A DNA stretch of 64,000 nucleotides from the NCBI RefSeq assembly GCF_963677685.1, contig NZ_OY782186.1:3100001-3164000 (forward strand). The letters run 5' to 3'. This DNA is from an uncultured Bacteroides sp. Its GTDB lineage: Bacteria > Bacteroidota > Bacteroidia > Bacteroidales > Bacteroidaceae. A program made the position numbers and the translations under genes. Shown here piece by piece: positions 18,771 through 27,572 of the stretch; within the stretch, counting starts at the first letter, position 1, and the number at the start of each line of letters is the position of its first letter. The notes under the pieces were generated by a model. The model saw only the letters and a program-made list of their open reading frames with translations, searched no databases and had not been told where the DNA came from.

Positions 18771-18802
18771 AGTAATAAGAGATAAAAAGTAAAGTAAAGA
18801 AA

Positions 18803-19480
18803 TCAATGTAAATTATTAATATGCAAAGCTTGATTAATAAGTACAGTGGTAGAATCGCCATATTGCCGGAGCACTTCCAATGTACGCGCTCTCCTCTTCC
18901 GCCCCTTAATGTTCCAAAATTCTTTTGTAAACGGAGTCATCAAATCACTACCGCTAGGAGCCGAAGTAGACTCCCATGCCCCAACAGCCATGTTGTTTGC
19001 TCGCCCTGCTAAAGGATTATAACGTAATCCGGTTGCTTCAATCTCTTCCAAAGACTTACGAAAGCCTCCATCAAACGGATGTTTTCTCCAATTAGTGGGA
19101 ATGATAATAGAATATAAGAAAGCAAATGGTCTAGCCTTATAAGTATACGCACCAACTTTTATCTTTGTCTGAGAAATAGGATCATAATTATATTTGGTGT
19201 AAATAGAATAAGGCCTCAAAGTCATCACAATCTTCTTTTTATGTGGATATACAGCCGGAAGAGTTTCATCCACTTTAAGTCCGGGTTTTTCATCCACAAT
19301 CATAGGCGAGCCTATTAATCCATTAACTCTAAGTTGCTTAACAGCATTGGGATTCAACTTTATCTCACCATCGCTATCTAGTAATCGGCGCAAGTTGATA
19401 GAATCTTTCTTTGACCATTGAGCATGAGCCAACAAATAGAATGAAGCCATAAGAAAAAATAGAACTATACGCTTTATCAT
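18803..19480 (-). CDS. Exported protein of unknown function (DUF4858-like)
   Basis: A 225-residue protein with a signal peptide ending LLAHAQ (residues about 16-21), then WSKKDSINLRRLLDSDGEIKLN, a start I associate with the Bacteroidales DUF4858 family. No catalytic motif is seen. It is the last gene of a leftward set beginning with the ECF sigma factor at 21653, separated by only 16 bp from the upstream lipoprotein gene, so it likely belongs to that regulon or envelope unit. The family name is from memory; the function is unknown. Confidence 0.65.
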   Translation of the reverse strand: MIKRIVLFFLMASFYLLAHAQWSKKDSINLRRLLDSDGEIKLNPNAVKQLRVNGLIGSPMIVDEKPGLKVDETLPAVYPHKKKIVMTLRPYSIYTKYNYDPISQTKIKVGAYTYKARPFAFLYSIIIPTNWRKHPFDGGFRKSLEEIEATGLRYNPLAGRANNMAVGAWESTSAPSGSDLMTPFTKEFWNIKGRKRRARTLEVLRQYGDSTTVLINQALHINNLH

Positions 19481-19496
19481 CTACATCAATATTAAA

Positions 19497-20024
19497 TTAC
19501 CACCAACGATATCCACTTCCACAAAGAGGATCATCAAAACAAGGGTCCACAGACCATCTGGTTTTAGGGTATCGAGCATTGTCCCACCAATAACGATAAC
19601 GTTTTGCTGCATCATGTACCTCTTCATCGGAAAGGAAGTATATCCCTTCATAGTTATCAGCATCAGCACGTACCATATTACAGCCAAGCGAAGCATATTG
19701 CCCTAAGCGAATGCTTTCTACAATCCACAACATGCACTCTCCCAAACGGACTTTTGTTCCAAAATAGGTCGATACAGGGGGTAAAGGAAAAGAAGGTATA
19801 ATGGTAAGATCATCTGCATATTTCAACAGTTCAGGAATATCCTTTCTTATGAAACGAGGAACTTCAACAAAACCTTCTGGCCCTTTCGTTTTATAATTAC
19901 CATCTTTCAACTGCTTTACAAAGAGTTTTACATCGGGATTATTATAGTCTATCCTCTCTTCGCTGCAACTTGTAAATGCTACAGTTAATAGTAATACGAA
20001 TATCACAAATATATTTTTTTTCAT
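19497..20024 (-). CDS. Small lipoprotein of unknown function (DUF4943-like)
   Basis: Starts at Met 20024 (MKKNIFVIFV), since upstream in-frame codons overlap the preceding gene. The signal sequence ends with lipobox FTSC at about residues 16-19, giving a 175-residue lipoprotein. The Cys-poor body ends with several aromatic residues (RYRYWWDN, GSGYRWW). I associate this layout with DUF4943. It sits 24 bp downstream of the anti-sigma/beta-barrel gene and is probably co-transcribed with it. Confidence 0.65.
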   Translation of the reverse strand: MKKNIFVIFVLLLTVAFTSCSEERIDYNNPDVKLFVKQLKDGNYKTKGPEGFVEVPRFIRKDIPELLKYADDLTIIPSFPLPPVSTYFGTKVRLGECMLWIVESIRLGQYASLGCNMVRADADNYEGIYFLSDEEVHDAAKRYRYWWDNARYPKTRWSVDPCFDDPLCGSGYRWW

Positions 20025-20047
20025 ACGAATGTGTCTTTTAATAGTAG

Positions 20048-21118
20048 TTAATATCTCATGCGTACACCACATAACAAATTAAGTCGGGTAGGCTTTTGGC
20101 TACGCATTGTTTCCCAATCAGAATTAGAAGCGAGATAATGGGTAACTCCGCTCTCAGCAAACAACGCAAGTTTGTTACTTAATTTATATCGAAGTCCTAA
20201 ACCGGCATTTACAGCCACTTGAATAGGTTCGCTATTAAAATCATTCTGCGGGGCACCGGCAATACATTTATCCAAAACTCCACCTAAAGAGGCATACACA
20301 TCAAATTTATTATTATTTGCCAACATCATATTCAGTTTCAGCGGAACGCCCAAATAGTTCAAATTAGCATTATCAGGACTTTGTTCATAAGAGTAAACCA
20401 GCCCGGACTCTAAAGAAAGATGTTTTGAGAGCTGCCTCTCTAGAGTAATACTGAGATTAACGGGAAAATGTAGGTCATGAGCCACAGGCAATGAAGATCC
20501 AACTCCTAACTTCATCGACCAAGAAGATTTTTTTGCCAACGCAACGTCTGATTTATCATTTTTCTCTTCAGCTGAGGATTCATCACTATTGGTAGCAACT
20601 CCTTCAGAGAGCATTGCCGTTTGCTGACCTCGCTGATAACGATTTCGCGCACCACGGGAAGTATACGTAGAAGAAGAAAAAGAGAAAGACATGGAAACTG
20701 TAACAGAAAGAGTAGAATCTATGCCTTCTTCATTATCGCCGGAACGGTCGGAAAGTACTGTAGCTAATTTACGAGGAGAAGATTTAGGCAAGCCGGAAGT
20801 TGCATTTATTAAAGGAAAATTGTCTTCTACAACATCCGAATTCAACTGTCCACCATTATTAACAGTAGCCTCTACTTTAGTGAAAGCATCAGCGATGTCC
20901 TTTTTAGGAGAGAAAAATAAAAAGGCGGCAGATGAAGCCATTAACACAAACAAAACAGAAGCCGCCGCTGTAAAACGATATAGATATACCCTACGACGAC
21001 GGACAGCCAACGGAATATCTTTTTCCAGCTCTTCCCAAAAATGTTCCCTAACCGGCATTTGAGCATCAGCTAAACGGGATCGGAATAGGTCTGTTAATTC
21101 ATCATTTTCTTTCTTCAT
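20048..21118 (-). CDS. Anti-sigma-like N-terminus fused to an outer-membrane beta-barrel domain
   Basis: A 356-residue protein overlapping the 3' end of the sigma factor gene by 17 bp, so the two are translationally linked. Residues 1-46 are charged and cytoplasmic-looking (LTDLFRSRLADAQMPVREHFW); residues about 47-70 are one membrane helix (FTAAASVLFVLMASSAAFLF). After a Ser/Asn-rich linker, residues about 200-356 form alternating strands ending LNLLCGVRMRY, like a PorT/OmpW-type 8-strand barrel. The architecture suggests a membrane-tethered anti-sigma factor whose sensing domain is barrel-like and must fold in the periplasm or span to the outer membrane. Confidence 0.7.
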   Translation of the reverse strand: MKKENDELTDLFRSRLADAQMPVREHFWEELEKDIPLAVRRRRVYLYRFTAAASVLFVLMASSAAFLFFSPKKDIADAFTKVEATVNNGGQLNSDVVEDNFPLINATSGLPKSSPRKLATVLSDRSGDNEEGIDSTLSVTVSMSFSFSSSTYTSRGARNRYQRGQQTAMLSEGVATNSDESSAEEKNDKSDVALAKKSSWSMKLGVGSSLPVAHDLHFPVNLSITLERQLSKHLSLESGLVYSYEQSPDNANLNYLGVPLKLNMMLANNNKFDVYASLGGVLDKCIAGAPQNDFNSEPIQVAVNAGLGLRYKLSNKLALFAESGVTHYLASNSDWETMRSQKPTRLNLLCGVRMRY

Positions 21119-21653
21119 GATTCAAATATTCTTTAATCTTACTAGCTAGCAAACATCTGGCACGGTGCAACTGCGAAGTAGAAGAATGCTCTCTTATGTG
21201 GAGTATTTCAGCTATCTCTTTATGCGATTTCTCTTCGAAAACGAATAAGTTGAAAACCGTACGACATCCATCGGGCAACTCAGCTATAAAAGCAAGTAAT
21301 TTTTCTTCCGAGATAGGACTTCCAGCCTCTCCTTGAGAAAAATCAGGAGTATCCGGTATCTGTTCTTCACGAAGCATCGTCTGTGATATGCGCTTTTGTT
21401 TACGCAGATAGTCGAGCGACTGAGTTACCATTACCCGGGTTATCCATGTGCTAAGCGATGCTTCACCCCGAAAATTAAATCGGGTAAAAATTTTAATGAA
21501 AGCATCGTGTAACACATCATGAGCTGCATCCATATCGCCTGTGTATCGGTAACACACCGCCAGCATTTTGTTGGAATAAAGAGTGTAAAGTGTCTTGCGA
21601 GCTACATTATCTCCCGCCTTACAGCCTTTAATCAGTTCTATCTCATTTTCCAA
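21102..21653 (-). CDS. ECF-type RNA polymerase sigma factor
   Basis: A 183-residue sigma-70 family protein. Region 2 is seen at residues about 25-90 (YRYTGDMDAAHDVLHDAF, then STWITRVMVTQSLDYLRKQ) and region 4 at about 120-175 (LPDGCRTVFNLFVFEEKSHK, then EIAEIL and STSQLHRARCLL), with a helix-turn-helix. It heads a leftward run with the anti-sigma/barrel protein, a lipoprotein and DUF4858, so these may form its regulon. I see no consensus -7 element just upstream, so it may be autoregulated by its own recognition sequence. Confidence 0.9.
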   Translation of the reverse strand: MENEIELIKGCKAGDNVARKTLYTLYSNKMLAVCYRYTGDMDAAHDVLHDAFIKIFTRFNFRGEASLSTWITRVMVTQSLDYLRKQKRISQTMLREEQIPDTPDFSQGEAGSPISEEKLLAFIAELPDGCRTVFNLFVFEEKSHKEIAEILHIREHSSTSQLHRARCLLASKIKEYLNHEERK

Positions 21654-21753
21654 CTTAAGTGCTTTTTTACCAGTCGTATGTTTGCGCCGTTCGAAAAGTT
21701 AGACGCGATATACAAATGAATGCTGCAAAGGAAAGTATTAAAGAATATTAAAA

Positions 21754-22593
21754 TCAACAAGCCTTGAAACTCATATCAAGTCCTTTAACGGAATGCGTTA
21801 GCGCACCTACAGAAATATAATCAACTCCACAAAGGGCATAATCACGTAAAGTATCAAATGTTATTCCTCCAGAAGATTCTGTTTCAAAGCGACCGCCAAT
21901 AAGCTCTACTGCTTTTTTAGTGTTCTCAGGGCTAAAGTTATCAAGCATAATACGGTCTATACCACCAATAGCAAGGACCTGAGAAAGTTCATCAAAGTTT
22001 CTAACTTCTATCTCAATCTTCAAATCCTTTCCTTTCTGTTGGCAATAATCTTTAGCACGACCGATAGCTTTATCTATTCCACCAGCAAAATCAACATGAT
22101 TATCTTTCAAAAGAATCATATCAAAAAGACCTATTCTATGATTTACTCCTCCGCCAATCTTAACAGCAGCTTTTTCGAGCATACGCAAGCCCGGAGTTGT
22201 TTTACGTGTATCAAGAACGCGAGTTTTCGTCCCTTCCAACTGCTTCACATAACGACGGGTCATGGTAGCAATACCACTCATACGCTGCATAACATTAAGC
22301 ATTAAGCGTTCTGTTTGAAGTAAAGATTGCACCTTACCTTCAACAATCATAGGAACATCACCCGGTTTTACTTCAGCACCATCATTAATGAAAACTTCAA
22401 CCTTCATTGTGGGGTCAAAACGATGGAATATTTCTTTTGCAATTTCCATACCAGCCAATACTCCAGGCTCTTTTATAAGAAGTTTAGATTTGCCCATTGC
22501 TGTTTCAGGGATGCAAGAGAGAGTAGTGTGATCGCCATCACCTATATCTTCGGCGAAAGCGAGATCAATCAGTCGGTCAATCAACTCATTCAT
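21754..22593 (-). CDS. nadC: Nicotinate-nucleotide diphosphorylase (carboxylating)
   Basis: A 279-residue quinolinate phosphoribosyltransferase, converting quinolinate and PRPP to nicotinate mononucleotide in de novo NAD synthesis. Family motifs: EDIGDGDHTT near the N-terminus, LNVMQRMSGIAT, TRKTTPGLR (substrate-binding Arg/Lys), HRIGLFDMILLKDNH, and SSGGITFDTLRDYA with GVDYISVGALTHS at the end. Its start overlaps the stop of the upstream DUF4783 gene by 8 bp, which suggests translational coupling. Confidence 0.95.
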   Translation of the reverse strand: MNELIDRLIDLAFAEDIGDGDHTTLSCIPETAMGKSKLLIKEPGVLAGMEIAKEIFHRFDPTMKVEVFINDGAEVKPGDVPMIVEGKVQSLLQTERLMLNVMQRMSGIATMTRRYVKQLEGTKTRVLDTRKTTPGLRMLEKAAVKIGGGVNHRIGLFDMILLKDNHVDFAGGIDKAIGRAKDYCQQKGKDLKIEIEVRNFDELSQVLAIGGIDRIMLDNFSPENTKKAVELIGGRFETESSGGITFDTLRDYALCGVDYISVGALTHSVKGLDMSFKAC

Positions 22594-22978
22594 TAGTTTT
22601 ATCTATTCTTATTTGATGAATTAAATATTTATTTTCTATACGTTTAAAAAAACAATTAACTCTGAAATATCCGTTGACGGTACTCAAAGTTCCTATGGCA
22701 AAACTAGATTCTTCACGTTTCCCCTGATGATTTATTTTAAAATCATGCACTTTATTATTCGCAAAAAAATCTGCCAGGATATCTTCTGCTGCCTGCTTAT
22801 CAGCATTTGAAGAGCGATTCAATATAATCAGTTCAACTGTATCTCCAAAATATTTGCTCAGTTCTTGTGCGTTTCCTTTTTTAAAAGCCTGAGTCACTCC
22901 TGCAGGCATATCCTGAGCAAAAAGTGAAGATAGACAGAAAAGCATACTGCTAATATATAATACAACTTTTTTTCCCAT
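22586..22978 (-). CDS. Small exported protein (DUF4783-like)
   Basis: Chosen start Met at 22978 (MGKKVVLYISS) gives 130 residues with a signal peptide ending SLFAQ. The mature part looks like an NTF2-like fold: FKKGNAQELSKYFGDTVELI, then LADFFANNKVHDF, as in Bacteroidetes DUF4783 proteins. A -7 element lies 24 bp upstream, which excludes the longer frame to 23014. It shares a transcript with nadC; no functional link is known to me. Confidence 0.75.
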   Translation of the reverse strand: MGKKVVLYISSMLFCLSSLFAQDMPAGVTQAFKKGNAQELSKYFGDTVELIILNRSSNADKQAAEDILADFFANNKVHDFKINHQGKREESSFAIGTLSTVNGYFRVNCFFKRIENKYLIHQIRIDKTNE

Positions 22979-23001
22979 AGATTTAAATATTAAAACAATA
23001 G

Positions 23002-23009
23002 CAAAGGTA
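23002..23009 (-). promoter_or_regulatory. -7 element for the DUF4783-nadC unit
   Basis: Reads TACCTTTG on the minus strand. It lies 33 bp from the divergent rlmH element at 23042-23049. Confidence 0.55.
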
Positions 23010-23041
23010 AGCATTTATATATAAAAACAATAAAAAAGCGT

Positions 23042-23049
23042 TATTTTTG
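23042..23049 (+). promoter_or_regulatory. -7 element for rlmH
   Basis: TATTTTTG, matching TAnnTTTG, 41 bp upstream of the rlmH ATG. Confidence 0.5.
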
Positions 23050-23090
23050 TACTTTCAAACCCTTTACTAAAAAAGACCAAACAGTAAAAT

Positions 23091-23564
23091 ATGAAAACAG
23101 TATTATTAGTAGTTGGACGTACTGCAGAAGCACATTATATAACTGCCATCAACGATTACATAGAACGCACTAAGCATTTCATTTCATTCGACATGGAGGT
23201 AATACCTGAATTAAAAAACACTAAAAGCCTCAGCATGGAACAGCAAAAAGAGAAAGAGGGAGAATTAATACGCAAAGCACTTCTTCCGGGTGATGTTATC
23301 GTATTATTAGATGAACATGGAAAGGAGTTTCGTTCTGTTGATTTTGCCGGATGGATGGAGAAGAAATTGGTTAATGTAAACAAACGACTCATCTTTATTA
23401 TTGGTGGCCCTTATGGTTTCTCCCCCAAAGTATACCAAACGGCTCATGAAAAAATATCGCTATCCAAAATGACTTTTTCACACCAAATGATAAGACTTAT
23501 CTTTGTAGAGCAACTCTACCGAGCTATGACCATCCTCAATGGAGGTCCTTATCATCATGAATAA
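23091..23564 (+). CDS. rlmH: 23S rRNA pseudouridine-1915 N3-methyltransferase
   Basis: A 157-residue SPOUT-class methyltransferase acting late on assembled 70S ribosomes. Family features: LLVVGRTAEAHY at the start, LLDEHGKEFRS, and the knotted SAM-binding region IIGGPYGFSP, LSLSKMTFSHQ-type (here KISLSKMTFSHQMIRLIF), ending EQLYRAMTILNGGPYHHE. Full family length. It stands alone between divergent and convergent neighbours. Confidence 0.96.
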   Translation: MKTVLLVVGRTAEAHYITAINDYIERTKHFISFDMEVIPELKNTKSLSMEQQKEKEGELIRKALLPGDVIVLLDEHGKEFRSVDFAGWMEKKLVNVNKRLIFIIGGPYGFSPKVYQTAHEKISLSKMTFSHQMIRLIFVEQLYRAMTILNGGPYHHE

Positions 23565-23600
23565 ACGAATAAGACTTAATGGTATGAAAGAAGAAAGCGA

Positions 23601-24062
23601 CTAACGCATATCGTGATTCATCAGACGATAGTTTGCCATCTCTTCATATTTGGTCCCCGGGCGACCGTAATTCGTATAAGGATAGATAGAAATACCTCCG
23701 CGCGGAGTAAAGATTCCCGTAACTTCTATATACTTAGGATTCATCAGGTTAATAAGATCTTTCATGATAATATTGACACAGTCTTCATGAAAAGCGCCAT
23801 GGTTGCGGAAGCTAAACAAATAGAGTTTCAGACTTTTACTTTCCACCATTTTCACGTCAGGCAAATAGTTGATGCGTATTTCTGCAAAATCAGGCTGACC
23901 GGTTATCGGACAAAGGCTTGTGAATTCTGGACAATTAAAGCGTACCCAATAATCATTATCAGGATGTTTGTTATCAAAAGCTTCCAATACTTCGGGAGCA
24001 TAATCTTGCTTATATTCTGTATTCTTCCCTAATAGAGATAACTGATCTTTCAACTCTTTCAT
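23601..24062 (-). CDS. queF: NADPH-dependent 7-cyano-7-deazaguanine (preQ0) reductase
   Basis: A 153-residue type I QueF, reducing preQ0 to preQ1 for queuosine tRNA modification. Motifs: [20 protein letters not shown] with the catalytic Cys in the FTSLCPxTGQPD motif, and [16 protein letters not shown] with the nearby FHEDC typical of the family. It is read leftwards after queC and the transporter, with an 87-bp gap, so all three form a queuosine block. Confidence 0.96.
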   Translation of the reverse strand: MKELKDQLSLLGKNTEYKQDYAPEVLEAFDNKHPDNDYWVRFNCPEFTSLCPITGQPDFAEIRINYLPDVKMVESKSLKLYLFSFRNHGAFHEDCVNIIMKDLINLMNPKYIEVTGIFTPRGGISIYPYTNYGRPGTKYEEMANYRLMNHDMR

Positions 24063-24149
24063 AATGTTATGTTTATTCGTTTATGCTATTCATCTAATCG
24101 TTAATAATTTTGTCCTTGATTTTCTATCCCTGAAAACAAAGAGATTGTT

Positions 24150-24896
24150 TTAAAGAAATGAAGATTCTTTTTGAGCCAAGTATTCTTCCAAGCCCTGCTT
24201 ACGAAGTTTACAGGCAGGACAATGCCCACAGCCATCAGCAGGCACTCCATTATAACAAGTTAAAGTCTCATTACGCACAAGATCAAGCACTCCCAATTCA
24301 TCTGCTAGAGCCCATGTTTGTGCTTTATTAATCCACATCAAAGGAGTATGAATGGCAAATTGCTCATCCATAGCCAAATTAAGAGTAACATTTAGCGATT
24401 TAATAAATGAATCACGGCAATCAGGATATCCGCTAAAGTCAGTCTGCGATACCCCCGTCACAAGATTCCTCACTCCATGTTCGCGTGCAAAGACCGCAGC
24501 AATACTAATAAAAAACAGATTTCGTCCCGGAACAAAAGTATTTGGAAAAGAATCAGCAGGCTTTTCCTGATCCATAGTCAGCGTAGTGTCCGTCAGCGAA
24601 TTACGCCCCAAATGGCTAATAAAAGTAGCATCCATCACTTTAAAGTCAATTCCTGCTCCTTCTGCTATACCACGAGCTAGATCTACTTCATGCGAATGTT
24701 TTTGCCCATAAAGAAAGCTCAAAGCATACACTTTCTTAAAATGTTTTTTAGCCCAAAACAGACAAGTAGTAGAGTCTTGTCCTCCGCTAAAAAGCACGAC
24801 AGCGGAATCATTCAAACGAAAATCTGTTTGTAAACTCATGCAACCCTCTTTCAAGGAGGCTGTATCTAATTGATTATTACTTTGCATACTAGACAT
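24150..24896 (-). CDS. queC: 7-cyano-7-deazaguanine synthase
   Basis: A 248-residue ATP-dependent enzyme making preQ0 from 7-carboxy-7-deazaguanine. The PP-loop [14 protein letters not shown] and four C-terminal zinc Cys ([19 protein letters not shown]) are present. The frame starts at 24896, overlapping the upstream transporter gene by 8 bp; the Met at residue 20 ([10 protein letters not shown]) would give a length closer to relatives. queD and queE are not in the window. Confidence 0.95.
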   Translation of the reverse strand: MSSMQSNNQLDTASLKEGCMSLQTDFRLNDSAVVLFSGGQDSTTCLFWAKKHFKKVYALSFLYGQKHSHEVDLARGIAEGAGIDFKVMDATFISHLGRNSLTDTTLTMDQEKPADSFPNTFVPGRNLFFISIAAVFAREHGVRNLVTGVSQTDFSGYPDCRDSFIKSLNVTLNLAMDEQFAIHTPLMWINKAQTWALADELGVLDLVRNETLTCYNGVPADGCGHCPACKLRKQGLEEYLAQKESSFL

Positions 24897-25569
24897 CTTT
24901 TACTCTCAGAACATTATATGAAATATCTTCATCAAACACATCACTATTATCAACTTTCTTAATATACTTCACTACTCGGATGGTTATAGGTAACACCATT
25001 ACCTCATAAAGAGATTTCAATATTACTTGTACACCTATCATGATCAATAGCTCTCTCCAAGGAATAATTCCGCCAAAAGCGATAGGGAAGAAAATGAGTG
25101 AATCGGCCGTTTCTCCTACTACAGTAGACCAGATAGCACGAGCAGAGAAATTCTTTCCCCCACTGGCAACTTTCATCTTGCTCATTACATAAGCATTCAA
25201 GAAAGAACCTACTAAAAAAGCAGATAAACTAGCCACAACAATACGGGGAGCCATTCCAAATACAAAATTAAAGCCTTCGGCACCTTGCCAGAACGGAGCT
25301 GCAGGTAAAGCAACTGCTATTTGCCCCAAAGAGACAACAAAGAAGTTCATCGCAAAACCACTCCAAATAATGAGACGGGCCTTCTTGAACCCCCATACCT
25401 CGGCAATACAATCGTTGATAATATAAGAGATTGGAAACACAATCAGTCCGGCAGTAACAGTAATGCCAAAAACCTGAATAACTTTTGTTTCGAGAAGATT
25501 AGCTGCGATAAGACAGACATTAAACAAAATGCCAAGCAGCATGAAAGGAACGGATACTTTACTATTCAT
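24889..25569 (-). CDS. Queuosine precursor transporter (YhhQ/VUT family)
   Basis: A 226-residue integral membrane protein with about six helices: [20 protein letters not shown], then [20 protein letters not shown], a signature of the COG1738 vitamin uptake family. YhhQ members import preQ0/preQ1 or queuine. It is the first gene of the queuosine block, overlapping queC by 8 bp, so salvage and synthesis enzymes are co-expressed. Confidence 0.92.
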   Translation of the reverse strand: MNSKVSVPFMLLGILFNVCLIAANLLETKVIQVFGITVTAGLIVFPISYIINDCIAEVWGFKKARLIIWSGFAMNFFVVSLGQIAVALPAAPFWQGAEGFNFVFGMAPRIVVASLSAFLVGSFLNAYVMSKMKVASGGKNFSARAIWSTVVGETADSLIFFPIAFGGIIPWRELLIMIGVQVILKSLYEVMVLPITIRVVKYIKKVDNSDVFDEDISYNVLRVKDV

Positions 25570-25629
25570 AAATCTTGTTTTTTACGTGGTATTCAAGCAC
25601 ACGGTGGTTATAAATCACTAATTTCGCCG

Positions 25630-25637
25630 CAAAGATA
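25630..25637 (-). promoter_or_regulatory. -7 element for the queuosine block
   Basis: Reads TATCTTTG on the minus strand; leader of about 55 nt. I see no clear preQ1-riboswitch pseudoknot in the short leader, though a small one could be missed by eye. Confidence 0.55.
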
Positions 25638-25734
25638 AGCATTATTTTTATTTTTCAACTCGCATGACCTAATAAAGTACTTCTGGCGGTTCATCCTAAA
25701 ACAATACTAAGACATTTCATCAGCTAAGAGCAAT

Positions 25735-25774
25735 AAAAAAAAACAGACTTGCATCTATAAAAGTGCAAGTCTGT
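25735..25774 (-). terminator. Intrinsic terminator of the FadL-type porin gene
   Basis: ACAGACTTGCA (25743-25753) pairs with TGCAAGTCTGT (25764-25774). On the minus strand the stem is followed by a run of Ts (the A run at 25735-25743). Confidence 0.85.
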
Positions 25775-25826
25775 TCCTATACTTATTTAGTTAAGAATCG
25801 TTTTTAGCAATAAAGCAACATTCCGA

Positions 25827-27284
25827 TTAGAATTTATAATCTACTCCAATACCAAACACTTTGTTCGTGCGAGTAAAGACATCCGCTCCTGCTATTCCTG
25901 TCCCATTATAATTACTCAACTCTTTATTATACTTACCATAATTAGTCCAGAAATAAGCCACATTTAACTTCATGTTTTTAGCTAGATTAAATCCAGCACC
26001 GAATCCGTATGAGTATGAACTAACAGCAAAACTCATATCAGATTGATAATTATCTCCAACACCATATTTTGTACGCTGCATTCCGGCACTAACCTGAGCC
26101 CAAGGACATACATCATACTCTATACCTGCAAGATATTCATTCGTTCCTTCATTAATATATTCTTGTTTATTGTTAGCCATCTTAGCATGCGTATCAAAAA
26201 AATGATGATAGCCTACCGATGCACGTAATACAGGAAGAATTTCGTAAGTAATACCGGCAGTAAGTAAACTAGGTATATCATGAGGTGTATTCACTCCATC
26301 CTTATAAGCCGCAAGTTCACGAGAATTAGTTCTAGTCTTGTTCTCAATATTAAGTTTAGTATTAAATTCATATTTCACACCAACATTCCACTTGCCTTTC
26401 TTAAAATCAAGACCAATAATTGGAGTTACTCCCCAACCTGTTTGGTCACAGTCTAACTCAACATCAGCCGAATTATTGCTCACTGTTTGAACAGTAGCAG
26501 AGGCAGTAGCCCATTTTACCTTATCTTCAGGCGTAGAAGCATTTTCTGCTAAATAGTCAAATTGACTTTTAGCAGCTTGCAGCTGAGCGACCACCGAAGG
26601 ATCAGTCAAACTAACCATCTCTCCTCCCTTCAAATTGACACTTATATTTCTCATATATCCTAAATAGCTATTGCTCACGTAATTCATACGAACACCTCCA
26701 TATGCAGAGAAGTTTTCAGTAATCTTATAAGTAGCCCCAAGTTGGAGCCCATAGATTATTTGAGAACCCTTCATAAAACTATTTACTTCGTATTGATTAG
26801 TCCCAGTAAAACCTACTTTCGCTAATGCTATGGGTAATAAGGAAATCCCTGATTCAAAAGACCCTAAGCCATCATTAAAGGTTGCTTTACCTCCACCACC
26901 GGTCACAGCAAAGCTACCGCTAAAAGTCCATTTATCCCTTTTATATGCAGCAAAAAGACTTGGGATAAAAGGAGCCGAAGCATCACCTTTGTATTTCTTT
27001 GTTGCATTTCCACCAAAGCCCGCAAGAGGTGCAAAAGTTGAGTTTATCGTTCTCGTTTGAAAAGCACTCTGCCCGTTAAATGACAAATGAAAACCATTTT
27101 CCATAAAAGCCAGACCGGCCGGATTAGAGTAAACAGCATCTATTTGCGTAGAAGCATCTCTCGCTAAATACCTCAAAAACAAGATGTGCTGATTTGTATT
27201 CGTCAGGAGACCTCCCGCGAAAGTTGGAATTGAAACGATTAGAGATAAAACACTAATCAATAATAATTTTCTCATTAAACTCAT
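25827..27284 (-). CDS. OmpP1/FadL/TodX-type outer-membrane transporter
   Basis: A 485-residue outer-membrane protein with a signal peptide ending STPTFAGG (about residue 24). Just after it comes NTNQHILFLRYLARDASTQIDAVYSNPAGLAF, the FadL/OmpP1 hallmark where NPAG marks the N-terminal hatch. The rest is strongly alternating beta sequence ending VFGIGVDYKF with a terminal Phe. It likely lets hydrophobic compounds through the outer membrane. It has its own promoter and terminator. Confidence 0.92.
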   Translation of the reverse strand: MSLMRKLLLISVLSLIVSIPTFAGGLLTNTNQHILFLRYLARDASTQIDAVYSNPAGLAFMENGFHLSFNGQSAFQTRTINSTFAPLAGFGGNATKKYKGDASAPFIPSLFAAYKRDKWTFSGSFAVTGGGGKATFNDGLGSFESGISLLPIALAKVGFTGTNQYEVNSFMKGSQIIYGLQLGATYKITENFSAYGGVRMNYVSNSYLGYMRNISVNLKGGEMVSLTDPSVVAQLQAAKSQFDYLAENASTPEDKVKWATASATVQTVSNNSADVELDCDQTGWGVTPIIGLDFKKGKWNVGVKYEFNTKLNIENKTRTNSRELAAYKDGVNTPHDIPSLLTAGITYEILPVLRASVGYHHFFDTHAKMANNKQEYINEGTNEYLAGIEYDVCPWAQVSAGMQRTKYGVGDNYQSDMSFAVSSYSYGFGAGFNLAKNMKLNVAYFWTNYGKYNKELSNYNGTGIAGADVFTRTNKVFGIGVDYKF

Positions 27285-27303
27285 TTTTTAATTAATCAGG
27301 GCG

Positions 27304-27311
27304 CAAAGATA
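27304..27311 (-). promoter_or_regulatory. -7 element for the FadL-type porin gene
   Basis: Reads TATCTTTG on the minus strand, 19 bp upstream of the start, giving a very short leader. Confidence 0.6.
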
Positions 27312-27572
27312 ACACAAAAGCGCACACAAAATACTATTTTGTGCATTATTTTAGTTCTATACGCCCTATTTATTTACAAATAAAACAGTTTATATTGAAA
27401 CTAATAAGAAAATAAGAATATAGAAAACCTGAGATTATGCTAAAAATAAGATATATTGCTTAAGAACAAAGAAGCGGAAGCCTCTTGTAAAACCAAACAA
27501 AGATGCCTCAAAAAATGTTATACCTTCATAATATAAATAAGACTAAGTAATCAATAATAAAACGACCAAGCT

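Noticed and set aside
18673..18861. N-terminal extension of the nitronate monooxygenase-like protein
   Set aside because: It is hydrophobic, lies over the promoter and is absent in the usual family start.
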